Source of the DNA: Dehalococcoidia bacterium
GTDB taxonomy: Bacteria > Chloroflexota > Dehalococcoidia > UBA3495
Length of the DNA: 17,459 nt
Direction: 5' to 3'
NCBI GenBank assembly: GCA_002730485.1
Contig: PCAH01000120.1
Coordinates: forward strand, 1-17,459
A program made the position numbers and the translations under genes. This document shows positions 1 to 7,866 of the stretch, piece after piece (position 1 is the stretch's first letter; every line of letters starts with the position of its first letter). The notes beneath the pieces were generated by a model that was not told the origin of the DNA, searched no databases, and was given only the letters and a program-made list of their open reading frames with translations.

Positions 1-1
1 G

Positions 2-2008
2 TGCGGCTCACGCCTCCTAGCTGAACACATCATGGCCGCCGACAAAGCCCGCTACAAGGGTCACGCGGTGGCAGCGGTCTCGGCCACCAGCCCCCATATC
101 GCTGAAACTGCATTGGGCTTGATTGACGTCGATTACGAAGTGCTCCAGCCGGTGCTAAGCATCCAGAACGCCATGAAGGATGACGCTCCACTGCTCCATG
201 ACACCCTGACCACCCACTTCAAGATCGAACGGTTCGCGAGAGGCGACGATACCGGAGCGCAGAGCAACATAGCCTCCCACATCCAACACAAACTGGGCGA
301 CATCGACAAGGGATTCTCCGATGCCGACGTGATCGTCGAGGGCGAATACACCACCCAGACTGTCCATCAGGGTTACATCGAACCCCATGCCTCCACGGCC
401 ACCTGGGCTGGAGACGGGCGTCTCACCATCTGGACATGCACCCAGGGCGCATTTGCCATCAGGTCGTCCTGCTCCGCTATCTTGGATATCCCCGAATCCC
501 GAATCAAGGTGATTCCCACCGAGATCGGCGGCGGGTTCGGAGCAAAGGCCACCACTTACCTGGAGCCAGTTGCTGCAATTCTGGCCAAGAAGAGCGGGCG
601 ACCGGTAAAGGTAATCATGAGCCGGAAGGACGTCTTTGAGGGCACCGGCCCGGCAGCGGCTTCTCTGATGCGGACCAAGATAGGCGCCACCAAAGATGGT
701 AAGATCACCGCAGCCAAGCTGTGGTTGGCATTCGACGCCGGAGCATTCCCCGGATCACCCATCGGCGGCGCTACCATGTGTGCCACCGGCCCTTATAACA
801 TCGAGAACCTGTTGGTCGACGGCTATGACGTGGTCACCAACCACCAGAAGGTCCAGGCCTACCGCGCTCCCGGACAGCCCCAAGGTTCTTTCTCAGTGGA
901 ACCCCTGATGGACGAACTGGCAGAGAAACTGGGCCTTGACCCCTTGGAACTAAGATTACGGAATGTGGTCAAAGAGGGAGACCGGCAGCCTAACGGTGTT
1001 CCCCATCCCGTGTTTGGCGCCAAGGAACTCCAAGAAGCCATGCGGGACCATGACCACTACCAGACCCCGCTGTCTGGACCCAATCAGGGCCGTGGCGCTG
1101 CCATCGGCTATCGCTGGCAGGGTGGTCAGGCTTCATCGGTCACCATCAACGTGAATAGCGACGGGACAATCAACCTCACATCCGGTTCTGTGGACATCGG
1201 CGGTACCCGTACCGCCATCGCCATGCAGGCGGCCGAGGTGTTGGGAATCAGCGCCGAGGACGTATCGCCTGCGGTGGCCGATACCGACTCTGTGGGTTAC
1301 ACCGCCAATACCGGCGGCAGCCGCACGGCCTTCGACACCGGATACGCCGCCGTCAAAGCCGCTGAAGAGATAAACCGTCTGATGGCCCTACGAGCCGCTC
1401 TGATCTTCGAGGTGGACGAAGGTGACATCACCGTCGAAGGGGGCCAATTCGTTTGCCCCAGCACTGAAGACAAGATTAGCTTCAAGGAGCTTTCCGCCCG
1501 CCTGATGCGGACCGGTGGCCCGGTCACCTGTTCCGTTTCCACCGTATCCCCGGGAATCGGTCCGGTCATCGCCGGAAATCTGGTGGATGTCGAAGTTGAC
1601 CCAGAGACCGGCAAAGTCGATGTACTACGCTACACCGCCTTCATGGATGTGGGCACTGCCGTCCACCCAGCCTATGTGGAAGGACAAATCCAGGGCGGCA
1701 CCGTCCAGGGCATCGGCTGGGCTTTGAACGAGGGCTACGTCTATGACGATGATGGGGTGATGCTGAACTCCAGTTTCCTGGACTACCGCATGCCCACCGC
1801 GTTGGACGTTCCGATGATCGACACTGTGTTGATTGAGGTCCCCAATCCCAAGCACCCGTTTGGGCTACGGGGCGTCGGCGAAGCGCCGATCATTCCTCCG
1901 TTGTCCGCCTTGGCCATCGCCGTTTCCGATGCCATCGGTGTTAGGATGCACGACCTGCCTTTGACACCGGACGTCATCCTGACGGCCCTGGAATCCAAAA
2001 ACGCCTAA
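2..2008 (+). CDS. Xanthine dehydrogenase family, molybdopterin-binding subunit (5' partial)
   Basis: This is the large molybdenum-cofactor subunit of a xanthine dehydrogenase/CO dehydrogenase-type hydroxylase, 668 residues visible. The reading frame is open to the window edge. Residues before the first ATG (position 32) already match the family's conserved LLAE..-ARYKGHAVAAV stretch, so that ATG is internal and roughly the first 100 residues lie outside the window. Visible hallmarks are GGGFGAK (substrate/cofactor region), AYRAPGQPQ, the C-terminal-domain GGSRTAFDTG, and GLRGVGEAP, whose Glu, 42 residues from the C terminus, is the usual catalytic base. Such enzymes work with an FeS subunit and an FAD subunit; neither is in the window, so they would lie upstream or elsewhere. 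The substrate cannot be read from the sequence: the AYRAPGQ loop is not the AYxCSFR loop of form I CO dehydrogenase. A hairpin terminator follows directly. Confidence 0.93.
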   Translation, partial: CGSRLLAEHIMAADKARYKGHAVAAVSATSPHIAETALGLIDVDYEVLQPVLSIQNAMKDDAPLLHDTLTTHFKIERFARGDDTGAQSNIASHIQHKLGDIDKGFSDADVIVEGEYTTQTVHQGYIEPHASTATWAGDGRLTIWTCTQGAFAIRSSCSAILDIPESRIKVIPTEIGGGFGAKATTYLEPVAAILAKKSGRPVKVIMSRKDVFEGTGPAAASLMRTKIGATKDGKITAAKLWLAFDAGAFPGSPIGGATMCATGPYNIENLLVDGYDVVTNHQKVQAYRAPGQPQGSFSVEPLMDELAEKLGLDPLELRLRNVVKEGDRQPNGVPHPVFGAKELQEAMRDHDHYQTPLSGPNQGRGAAIGYRWQGGQASSVTINVNSDGTINLTSGSVDIGGTRTAIAMQAAEVLGISAEDVSPAVADTDSVGYTANTGGSRTAFDTGYAAVKAAEEINRLMALRAALIFEVDEGDITVEGGQFVCPSTEDKISFKELSARLMRTGGPVTCSVSTVSPGIGPVIAGNLVDVEVDPETGKVDVLRYTAFMDVGTAVHPAYVEGQIQGGTVQGIGWALNEGYVYDDDGVMLNSSFLDYRMPTALDVPMIDTVLIEVPNPKHPFGLRGVGEAPIIPPLSALAIAVSDAIGVRMHDLPLTPDVILTALESKNA

Positions 2009-2011
2009 TAT

Positions 2012-2046
2012 AACGCCTGGTGATGCTTCGGCACGCCAGGCGTTTT
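2012..2046 (+). terminator. Rho-independent terminator after the hydroxylase gene
   Basis: A 9-bp stem, AACGCCTGG (2012-2020) with CCAGGCGTT (2036-2044), encloses an inner TGC-TTCG-GCA hairpin with a stable TTCG tetraloop, and a T4 run (2043-2046) follows. It starts 3 bases after the stop codon and separates the hydroxylase from the MFS gene. Confidence 0.8.
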
Positions 2047-2073
2047 GCCCGTTGTTTGCATTGGACCTAAACC
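2045..2073 (+). promoter_or_regulatory. Possible sigma70-type promoter for the MFS gene
   Basis: TTGCCC (2045-2050) is followed after exactly 17 bases by TAAACC (2068-2073), with the MFS start 26 bases further on. The -10 element is poor, so this is tentative. The position, directly after a terminator and just upstream of the GGAGAGG at 2082-2088, is what supports it. Confidence 0.3.
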
Positions 2074-2099
2074 ATCGCCGCGGAGAGGCTCTCTAACCC

Positions 2100-3371
2100 A
2101 TGGCAGAAACCCAATCCGCGGCGCGTCCTGGCGGCTCCTGGTCCCAACGGATGAAGGGGCTGCTGCAGCACCAAGACTACCGACTCCTGTGGGCGACCGG
2201 TGGCCTGGATAATACCGGCCGCTGGATGGACTCCGTTGTCATGGGTCTGCTGGTGTTGGATCTCACCGACTCCGCATTCCAGGTTGCCCTGCTGTTCATG
2301 TTCCGGTGGAGTCCCATGCTGGTCTTTGCCCTCATCTCCGGCATGGTGGCTGATCGCGCCAACCGCTGGGCCATCTTGATGTTGGCACGCAGTGTGGCCG
2401 TGGCCGCCACCGGCTCTCTATTGGTCTTGGTGGCAATCGATCAGGTAGAGCCGTGGCACGTCTTCATCGCCTCATTCTTCCTGGGCTGCATCTTCGTGCT
2501 GGAGTTCCCCTCCAGGCGATCTCTTATCTACGACCTGATGGGAAGCGAGCGCATCGTCGGCGCAATGTCGCTGGAGACCATCAATTCCACTCTGGGCAAG
2601 TTCGTGGGCCCGTTCATAGCCGGACTGCTCATCGAGTTTTCCGGGTTCACCGGACCCTACGTATTCTTGCTGGCGGTCTACGTAATTGCCCTAGTCCTAG
2701 TCTTCAAGATCAAGAGCAGGGGGCCGATCCGGTCAACCATCTCATACCCGTTCTGGCGCACGGTCTCCAGAGGACTCACTTATTCCCTGAGGAACAACAC
2801 CATCCGCAGCGTCTTGATGGTGACTTTCATCTTCAATGCCCTGTCATTCAGCGTGGAGTCTCTTTATCCGGTGGTAGCCCGAGACCATCTGGGCGTTGGG
2901 GCAGGGCTGACCGGGATATTGATCTCAGCTCCGGCCATCGGCTCGCTCTTGTCAGCCAGCATGATCGCATCGTTGGCCGTGGTCCGGTACCACGGTCGAA
3001 TCTTCTGTCTGGGTCTGACGCTGCAGATGGTGAGCGTGTTGTTGTTTGCCTTGTCTCCCTGGTACCCGTTGTCCGTGGTGATGCTGATGGTAGCCGGACT
3101 GGGAGCAGCCGGGTTCAGTGCCATGCAGACCACAATCATCATGATCTCGTCGGAACCGGAGAAGCGGGGAACTGCGCTGGGCATGCTCGGCCACTGCATC
3201 GGAGTAGCCGCCCTGGGTGGCTTGGCCGTGGGTATCGTCGCCGATTTTCTGAACGCCCAGGCCGCCGTGGCCATGAGCATCACCCTGGGTTTGCTGCTCT
3301 TGGTACCAGTGATGGTTTTCTCACCCCTGGTGAGACAGCCCACAGCCCCACCGGAAACCACACAGACTTAA
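2100..3371 (+). CDS. MFS transporter (EntS-like exporter family)
   Basis: A 423-residue major facilitator with about twelve hydrophobic segments, presumably in the inner membrane and driven by the proton gradient. The loop between helices 2 and 3 carries GMVADRANRW, a variant of the MFS signature G-x-x-x-D-R. A second conserved stretch, EPEKRGTALGM, lies in the matching loop of the second half. The family contains enterobactin-type and drug exporters, but the substrate here is unknown. The start ATG follows a purine-rich GGAGAGG at 2082-2088, with 11 bases between, somewhat longer than ideal. The C-terminal half resembles the partial MFS protein at the far end of the window, including a shared SPWY motif and AMQ/TMQ helix, so the two look like paralogues. 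The stop codon overlaps that of the convergent CoA-transferase gene. Confidence 0.88.
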   Translation: MAETQSAARPGGSWSQRMKGLLQHQDYRLLWATGGLDNTGRWMDSVVMGLLVLDLTDSAFQVALLFMFRWSPMLVFALISGMVADRANRWAILMLARSVAVAATGSLLVLVAIDQVEPWHVFIASFFLGCIFVLEFPSRRSLIYDLMGSERIVGAMSLETINSTLGKFVGPFIAGLLIEFSGFTGPYVFLLAVYVIALVLVFKIKSRGPIRSTISYPFWRTVSRGLTYSLRNNTIRSVLMVTFIFNALSFSVESLYPVVARDHLGVGAGLTGILISAPAIGSLLSASMIASLAVVRYHGRIFCLGLTLQMVSVLLFALSPWYPLSVVMLMVAGLGAAGFSAMQTTIIMISSEPEKRGTALGMLGHCIGVAALGGLAVGIVADFLNAQAAVAMSITLGLLLLVPVMVFSPLVRQPTAPPETTQT

Positions 3372-4609
3372 AGAGCTCCTTCAGCCTCCAGCGCGGATAC
3401 TTCCTCGGCGGTCATGCCACCCAACGTGCAGAGTATCTCTGAATTGTGTTCGCCCAGTAGCGGAGGGGTATCTGCTGGTGACTCGATGCAGGAAGTAAGT
3501 CGTGCCGGGGTTTTCAAGCTCCTGAAAGTGCCTCCCAGAGTGTCGCCGGTGTCCACAAACATTTCCCGGGCTTCCAGTTGAGGGCAGTTTGCCAGGTCGG
3601 CCACGGTCTGGGTCACACCCATAGAAAAACCGATTTCCGTTAGATCTGCTGCTACCTGGAATTTATTGAAGTTGACCGACCATCCTTCTATGGCCGGGAT
3701 GATGTGGTCGGTGTAGAACTGGCCGTCCATGCCGGGGCCGGCCAGGTATCGAGCGTCTCCTTCCAGCAGGTCTTCGCGGCCAATCAACGTCCACAGGTCT
3801 CTCATGCGGGCTTCTGAACGAACGCCAGCCAGGACGCAGTAGCCGTCCTTGGCCTTAAGAGTGATGCCCGCCGTGGCGTTCCGATCCCGAGATCGGGCGG
3901 GGTTGGAGCCGATGGCCTGATAGTAGTTCATGTTGCTCACAACGTGGGAGACCATGCACTCATACATGGCCATGTCTACGTGCTGGCCCAGGCCGGTTTT
4001 TCGCCTGGTTTCCAGGGCGAGCACGATCCCCAGGGCAGTCCACACTCCCGGTACAGAATCGCCGATGTTGTCTCCCACGCTCTGGGGAGCGCCGTCCGGT
4101 TCTCCGGTTATCTCCATCCAGCCGGACATGGCCTGAATGGCAAGGTTATTGGCCGGACGGTCGGAGTACGGCCCGTTCAAGTCTGGGCTGTCACCATAGC
4201 CGGTGATACTGGCGTAGACCAGACCTGGGTTGATCCGGCTGAGGTGATCATAGCCAAGCCCAAGCCGATTGAATGCACCCGAGCCCCAGTTATCGAGCAG
4301 CACATCAGAATTACGCACCAATTCTTCGAAAGCCTCTTTGCATCGTGGGTTACGCAGGTCTATCGAAACACTCTTTTTATTACGATTTATTCCCAAGAAT
4401 CTGGAGCTTGTCTGTTGTCCGTCTTCGGTTTTGATAAACGGTCCTCGATTTCGGGCCTGGTCACCGGTTTTCGGGCGTTCGATCTTGATTACATCTGCCC
4501 CCATATCAGCCAGGATCATGGAACAGAATGGGCCAGCTACGATATGAGTAGCGTCTAATACTCTGATACCATCCAGGGGTAGCGGGAGTTTTTCGCCTGC
4601 TTGGGTCAT
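3368..4609 (-). CDS. CaiB/BaiF family class III CoA-transferase
   Basis: This enzyme moves coenzyme A between carboxylic acids in the cytoplasm (formyl-CoA transferase/carnitine CoA-transferase family). The 413-residue product opens with LPLDGIRVLDATHIVAGPF and continues with the diagnostic ADMGADVIKIERP. NRNKKSVSIDL and YASITGYG follow, and VGDNIGD (about 178-184) contains the likely catalytic Asp, D180. TGLGQHVDMAMYE is also typical. I chose the ATG at 4609 because GAGG lies 7 bases upstream. A longer frame from 4681 has no Shine-Dalgarno site, and its ATG overlaps a possible -10 box (TAAAAT, 4685-4680). Acyl substrates cannot be predicted; members also include racemases such as AMACR. It lies convergent with the MFS gene and divergent from the VOC-acr3 operon. 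Confidence 0.92.
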   Translation of the reverse strand: MTQAGEKLPLPLDGIRVLDATHIVAGPFCSMILADMGADVIKIERPKTGDQARNRGPFIKTEDGQQTSSRFLGINRNKKSVSIDLRNPRCKEAFEELVRNSDVLLDNWGSGAFNRLGLGYDHLSRINPGLVYASITGYGDSPDLNGPYSDRPANNLAIQAMSGWMEITGEPDGAPQSVGDNIGDSVPGVWTALGIVLALETRRKTGLGQHVDMAMYECMVSHVVSNMNYYQAIGSNPARSRDRNATAGITLKAKDGYCVLAGVRSEARMRDLWTLIGREDLLEGDARYLAGPGMDGQFYTDHIIPAIEGWSVNFNKFQVAADLTEIGFSMGVTQTVADLANCPQLEAREMFVDTGDTLGGTFRSLKTPARLTSCIESPADTPPLLGEHNSEILCTLGGMTAEEVSALEAEGAL

Positions 4610-4711
4610 CGAAACACCTCGTGCATCCTTCCGGACCGCGCCAAGCGTTGCCGAAGGACGTATGGTCATATTTTCCAGCATTTTACACTGCGCTCATCGG
4701 TTGCACTGTCT

Positions 4712-4740
4712 TTGACATTCCCGTGTCCGGGCACTAATAT
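4712..4740 (+). promoter_or_regulatory. Strong sigma70-type promoter for the VOC-acr3 operon
   Basis: A perfect -35 TTGACA (4712-4717) is followed after 17 bases by TAATAT (4735-4740, four of six consensus bases). Transcription would begin near 4747, giving a leader of about 45 bases. The spacer holds a short inverted repeat, CCCG-TGTC-CGGG, that could be an operator, although it does not look like a known ArsR site. Confidence 0.7.
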
Positions 4741-4790
4741 GTGCGCCGCCGCCAAATGCGGACGACTACCTTATACATCCGAACATTCAA

Positions 4791-5276
4791 ATGGAGTCCA
4801 AATTGAAAGCTAGAGGCGTATCACACATCGCAGTCTGCGTGGCCGACCTGGAGAAATCACTGGAATTCTATAGGGACATCCTGGGTCTGACGGTGAAGAT
4901 GCACACCACCCAGAATATGGAAGCCCGCCCAGGCGCGGAGGCTGCAGAGATGTACGAGACTCCCAGAAAATCACGCACCGTGGCCAATATCTGGTTCGAT
5001 GACCCGGCCCACGCCGAGCCGTTCTTGGTGCTGACATCCCACTCGGGGGACGAAGTCGGCGGGGTACCCATCAAGCTGGACCAAAAGGGCATCAGCCACA
5101 TCTCCTTTGGCGTGGAGAACGTCAAAGACTTTGCCGAAGAGTTGATTGCCAAGGGAGTGCCTTTGGCAGGAACCATGGAAGACTTCACCGATGCCAACGG
5201 CGTTGTTCGGACCATATTCGTCTACGACCCAGATGGGATACTGGTGCAGTTTGACGAGGGACCGCCGGCCAATTAA
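4791..5276 (+). CDS. VOC (glyoxalase/dioxygenase fold) family protein
   Basis: A 161-residue protein with the paired beta-alpha-beta-beta-beta modules of the vicinal oxygen chelate fold. Module 1 begins at SHIAVCVADLEKSLEFYRDILGL, module 2 at ISHISFGVENV. The usual metal ligands are only partly present: H12 and H103 remain, but the final Glu is Q153 (DPDGILVQF) and the first-module acidic ligand seems absent (PFLVLTSH). Metal use and reaction are therefore uncertain. It heads an operon with an Acr3 permease 35 bases downstream. The arsenic link suggests comparison with ArsI, the C-As lyase, but the vicinal cysteine pair of ArsI is missing (only C16 is present). The start is ambiguous: ATG 4791 has no clear Shine-Dalgarno site, whereas the in-frame TTG at 4803 has GGAG 6 bases upstream. 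Confidence 0.85.
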   Translation: MESKLKARGVSHIAVCVADLEKSLEFYRDILGLTVKMHTTQNMEARPGAEAAEMYETPRKSRTVANIWFDDPAHAEPFLVLTSHSGDEVGGVPIKLDQKGISHISFGVENVKDFAEELIAKGVPLAGTMEDFTDANGVVRTIFVYDPDGILVQFDEGPPAN

Positions 5277-5311
5277 TCCCGGCGAACTAACGAGCGCCAA
5301 CAAAGGCTTCT

Positions 5312-6412
5312 ATGAGTAATCTGGATTTTCCAATGCCCCAAGAATCGGCGACTATCGGCTTGAACCGACTATCGTTGCTCGACCGCTATCTGACGGTCTG
5401 GATATTCTTGGCCATGGCCATAGGGGTTGGCAGCGGTCACTTCTGGCCTGGAATCTCCTCATTCTCTGAGTCTCTATCCATCGGCTCTACGTCGGTCCCC
5501 ATCGCCATCGGACTGATTCTGATGATGTACCCCCCGTTGACAAAGGTGCGGTATGAGGAGATGGGAGAGGTCTTCCGCGACTGGAAGATATTGATCTTGT
5601 CGCTGGCGCAAAATTGGCTCATCGGCCCGGTGCTGATGTTCGCATTGGCTATAGTGTTCCTCAGGGACTACCCAGAGTTCATGGCTGGGGTCATCCTCAT
5701 TGGCACCGCACGGTGTATCGCCATGGTCATCATCTGGAACGAGCTGGCCAAGGGTGACAGCCAGTACGCCGCGGGGTTGGTGGCCTTAAATTCCATCTTC
5801 CAGATCTTGTTTTACTCGTTCTACGCCTATCTATTCATCACGGTGTTTCCCACTTGGTTCGGCCTTGAGGGGTTGGAAGTGGACATCGGAATCCTGCAGA
5901 TAGCGCGGAGTGTGGGCATCTACCTGGGGATACCTTTCACCGCTGGTGTGATCACCCGCTACCTGCTGCTGCGGACCATGGGACGGTATTGGTTCGAGCA
6001 GGTATTCGTGCCCAGGATCAGCCCCATGACCCTGGTTGCCCTGCTGTTCACGATCTTGGTGATGTTCTCGTTGAAGGGCAGCGTCATCGTGGACATCCCC
6101 CTGGATGTGGTGCGTATCGCCATACCGTTGAGCATCTACTTTGTGGTGATGTTCCTGATTTCCTTCTACATGGGCCGAAGGATGGGGGTGGATTATTCAA
6201 AGACCACCGCCGTTGCTTTGACTGCGGCCAGCAACAACTTCGAGTTGGCCATCGCTGTGGCGGTGGGGGTATTTGGCATCGGCTCCGGCCAGGCCTTGGC
6301 TGCGGTGGTCGGCCCGTTGGTAGAGGTGCCGGTGCTGATCGGGTTGGTCAATGTTGCCCTGTTATTCCAGCGTCGCTTCTTCACATCCGAATCACCCGCT
6401 CTGGAACAGTAG
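5312..6412 (+). CDS. acr3: Acr3-family arsenite efflux permease (BART superfamily)
   Basis: A 366-residue, ten-helix-type membrane protein matching the Acr3 family of arsenite carriers. Diagnostic features are GTARCIAMV (131-139), whose C135 corresponds to the conserved functional cysteine, followed by the typical [35 protein letters not shown] follows, with E311 in the late transmembrane segment known to matter in the family. Acr3 exports As(III) across the inner membrane. There is no arsC or arsR in the window; the companions are a VOC protein upstream and a small membrane protein starting 7 bases downstream. AAAGG lies 5 bases before the ATG. The N-terminal 20 residues are a soluble extension. 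Family assignment is firm; arsenite as the actual substrate is inferred from the family. Confidence 0.93.
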   Translation: MSNLDFPMPQESATIGLNRLSLLDRYLTVWIFLAMAIGVGSGHFWPGISSFSESLSIGSTSVPIAIGLILMMYPPLTKVRYEEMGEVFRDWKILILSLAQNWLIGPVLMFALAIVFLRDYPEFMAGVILIGTARCIAMVIIWNELAKGDSQYAAGLVALNSIFQILFYSFYAYLFITVFPTWFGLEGLEVDIGILQIARSVGIYLGIPFTAGVITRYLLLRTMGRYWFEQVFVPRISPMTLVALLFTILVMFSLKGSVIVDIPLDVVRIAIPLSIYFVVMFLISFYMGRRMGVDYSKTTAVALTAASNNFELAIAVAVGVFGIGSGQALAAVVGPLVEVPVLIGLVNVALLFQRRFFTSESPALEQ

Positions 6413-6419
6413 ACCAAGT

Positions 6420-6647
6420 ATGCTAACCGTGTTCGGCGTCATTGCCGTCAGCATCATGTTTCTTTCCTACTGGACTGAAGAACGCTCCAAATGGCTGGTG
6501 CTGGTCTTTGCCATAGGGTCGGGCATGACCGCGCTATATAGCGGCCCGGAAGAGGTCTATCCCATCACCGTGATCGAGGGCTTGTGGGGGTTGGTAGCCC
6601 TCCAAAGATTCGTTAAGCGACACCAACAGGAGCAGGTCAAGGCATAG
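6420..6647 (+). CDS. Small two- to three-helix membrane protein, conserved hypothetical
   Basis: A 75-residue hydrophobic protein with segments at about 2-18, 26-40 and 52-66 and a basic, Gln-rich tail (KRHQQEQVKA). The pattern SYWTEERS in the first loop and the later P-x-x-V-I-E-x-L-W-x-x-x-A-L-x-R resemble a group of small uncharacterised membrane proteins I associate with Actinobacteria and Chloroflexota. I know no function for them. A longer frame begins at 6351 inside acr3, but the ATG at 6420 leaves just 7 bases after the acr3 stop, which suggests translational coupling. No strong Shine-Dalgarno site is visible. It is the last gene of the VOC-acr3 operon and is followed immediately by a terminator. 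Confidence 0.72.
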   Translation: MLTVFGVIAVSIMFLSYWTEERSKWLVLVFAIGSGMTALYSGPEEVYPITVIEGLWGLVALQRFVKRHQQEQVKA

Positions 6648-6650
6648 ACA

Positions 6651-6679
6651 AAGCCGACGCCGTTAGGCGTCGGCTTTTT
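6651..6679 (+). terminator. Strong Rho-independent terminator of the acr3 operon
   Basis: An 11-bp perfect stem, AAGCCGACGCC (6651-6661) with GGCGTCGGCTT (6666-6676), has a GTTA loop and runs into T5 (6675-6679). It starts 4 bases after the last gene. In the opposite direction the T-run is poor, so it serves mainly the plus strand. Confidence 0.9.
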
Positions 6680-6715
6680 GCTCAACATGGGTAAAGTCTG
6701 TTGTAAGCCTAGATC

Positions 6716-7105
6716 TTAACCTGGCGTCTCCATAAGCTCTCCCTCCGGCTCACGTACCGTGAAGGTCACTTTCCGGCCTGCGTACATGCAATCACAAGCT
6801 ATAGACCGGTTCATGGCATCGCCCTTGGACATCTGGAACAAGGCGCTCAGAGCAGTGGCACCTGGGCGGCACATCGGGCGTGACAGCTTGCCATCTGGCC
6901 CGATCTTCCAGGTGTTGCCTGGCATCATGCCCAGTGGGCATGGTCCGATTACCCTGGTGATAATCGCGGCAACCGTCTCCGTCGGCACATCGGACAGGAT
7001 TTCAACCATTTCTACGAATTTCTCTTCGAGTGTCTCAGGCTCCGGAATCTCTGGCACCAGGGGTTCCGATTCCATGACCGGGATCAAGTCAACGGATTCA
7101 CACAT
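6716..7105 (-). CDS. Cys-containing conserved protein, resembles TIGR04076 family
   Basis: A 129-residue soluble protein. The first 45 residues are acidic and Pro/Glu-rich. The rest carries GPCPLGMMPGNTWKI (54-68), a Pro-x-Cys (C79) and a final C104-x-C106 followed by a VTFTV strand. This order (GPCP, then G-x-x-W/F, PxC, a paired Cys near the end, then a closing hydrophobic strand) resembles the small TIGR04076 family, whose function is unknown to me. The four cysteines could bind metal or form redox pairs. The start is supported by GAGG about 6 bases upstream of the ATG. It lies 45 bases downstream of the small membrane-protein gene on the same strand, so the two are probably co-transcribed. 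Confidence 0.68.
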   Translation of the reverse strand: MCESVDLIPVMESEPLVPEIPEPETLEEKFVEMVEILSDVPTETVAAIITRVIGPCPLGMMPGNTWKIGPDGKLSRPMCRPGATALSALFQMSKGDAMNRSIACDCMYAGRKVTFTVREPEGELMETPG

Positions 7106-7150
7106 ATGGACCTCACTGCCTAGAGTTGCTAAATCAATCTACGCTTTAAA

Positions 7151-7369
7151 TCAAACGTTTTTGTATTCGTCATCGATTGGGGCTTCTCGAGTTACCGTCG
7201 TCCCTGCCATCAAGAACGCGATTCCGACCACCACCACTGCCGCCGCCAACAACACGGGCGTGGCCAGGGCAATCACCACCACCGCTCCCATTGTGATCAG
7301 AAGGGGTGCAATGATGTTCATTCCAAAACCGGTGAGCAGCTTGTTGCCATGATTCAGTTCGATTCTCAT
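7151..7369 (-). CDS. Small two-helix membrane protein, hypothetical
   Basis: A 72-residue protein with two adjoining hydrophobic segments, about residues 19-36 and 38-55 (rich in Ala, Val, Ile and Leu), flanked by a polar N terminus (RIELNHGNK) and an acidic tail (DDEYKNV). An ideal Shine-Dalgarno sequence, AAGGAGG, sits 6 bases before the ATG, which makes this a confident gene despite its size. I do not recognise a family. It is the first gene of a likely two-gene minus-strand unit with the Cys-containing protein downstream. A signal or membrane-anchor role is possible but unsupported. Confidence 0.7.
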   Translation of the reverse strand: MRIELNHGNKLLTGFGMNIIAPLLITMGAVVVIALATPVLLAAAVVVVGIAFLMAGTTVTREAPIDDEYKNV

Positions 7370-7866
7370 AACCGGCCTCCTTGCCTAGCTGATCTGTCCT
7401 CAGCCATCTCCCTTCTCCAACAATATCTTCTCCCATATAAGGTGTTTCACCTAGGGCCGCACGGGCCTCATAAATCCGCCAAACGGCCTGGCATATCGCC
7501 AGTCGAAATCCTTGGGCGTCCCACCTGCCATCATGTTAGCGGTGCCAAAAAAAGGGCCGTCGCAATGCGACGGCCCTTTTTTGCCTGTCATGTTTTAGCT
7601 GACCCGCCGCCTTCATCAGAGAAAAAGATCCAAGGCAGCGGCCAGCCGTCCCTCCCACATCAATCACACCTTAGGGTGGATATCAGGGTCCGCGGCGGAT
7701 TAATAAGAGATAGTGAAAAATAGGGCATTGCCTCCGCAGATTATTTACTGGTTGTTAATTCAGGGGCGGGCCATTTTTAGTTGGTCTGTGACGAAGCTGG
7801 CCTCCCTGCTTTTGATATTTACTTGTTAACCGATCGTTGTTGATGACTCTCGCAACGGCCGCGGTG
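7370..7866. other. Intergenic region of about 500 bases with a terminator
   Basis: No convincing gene. It holds the 5' side of the small membrane-protein gene, a short palindrome AGGTG-TTT-CACCT at 7440-7452, a two-way terminator hairpin (7547-7582), and about 285 AT-rich bases between that hairpin and the stop of the response-regulator gene. A 124-codon plus-strand frame (7349-7723) runs straight through the terminator and is not credible. The stretch 7583-7866 could be a long 3' untranslated region or a small RNA ending at the hairpin. I could not find a convincing promoter inside it. Confidence 0.6.
7547..7582. terminator. Bidirectional Rho-independent terminator
   Basis: A 10-bp perfect stem, GGGCCGTCGC (7554-7563) with GCGACGGCCC (7567-7576), has a three-base AAT loop and is flanked by A7 on the left and T6 on the right, so it works for transcripts in both directions. 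The minus-strand user is probably the response-regulator transcript ending at 7867. No plus-strand gene is visible that would need it. Confidence 0.88.

Noticed and set aside
2453..3442. 329-codon plus-strand frame overlapping the MFS gene
   Set aside because: It lies in another frame of a clear MFS protein and encodes an Arg/His/Gly-rich sequence without a recognisable fold or ribosome site; it is a shadow.
3944..4558. 204-codon plus-strand frame opposite the CoA-transferase
   Set aside because: It is antisense to a gene with all family motifs and has no ribosome site or domain pattern.
4610..4681. Upstream start for the CoA-transferase at 4681
   Set aside because: No ribosome site, unfamiliar extra 24 residues, and the shorter start has a well-placed GAGG.
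4791..5276. Assigning the VOC protein as ArsI (C-As lyase)
   Set aside because: The vicinal cysteine pair of ArsI is missing and the last metal ligand is Gln, so only the fold can be named.
5989..6426. 145-codon frame inside acr3
   Set aside because: Its Gly/Arg/Cys-rich translation is what an out-of-frame reading of a membrane protein gives; acr3 explains the DNA.
7349..7723. 124-codon plus-strand frame across the intergenic region
   Set aside because: It runs through the strong bidirectional terminator and has low-complexity composition.
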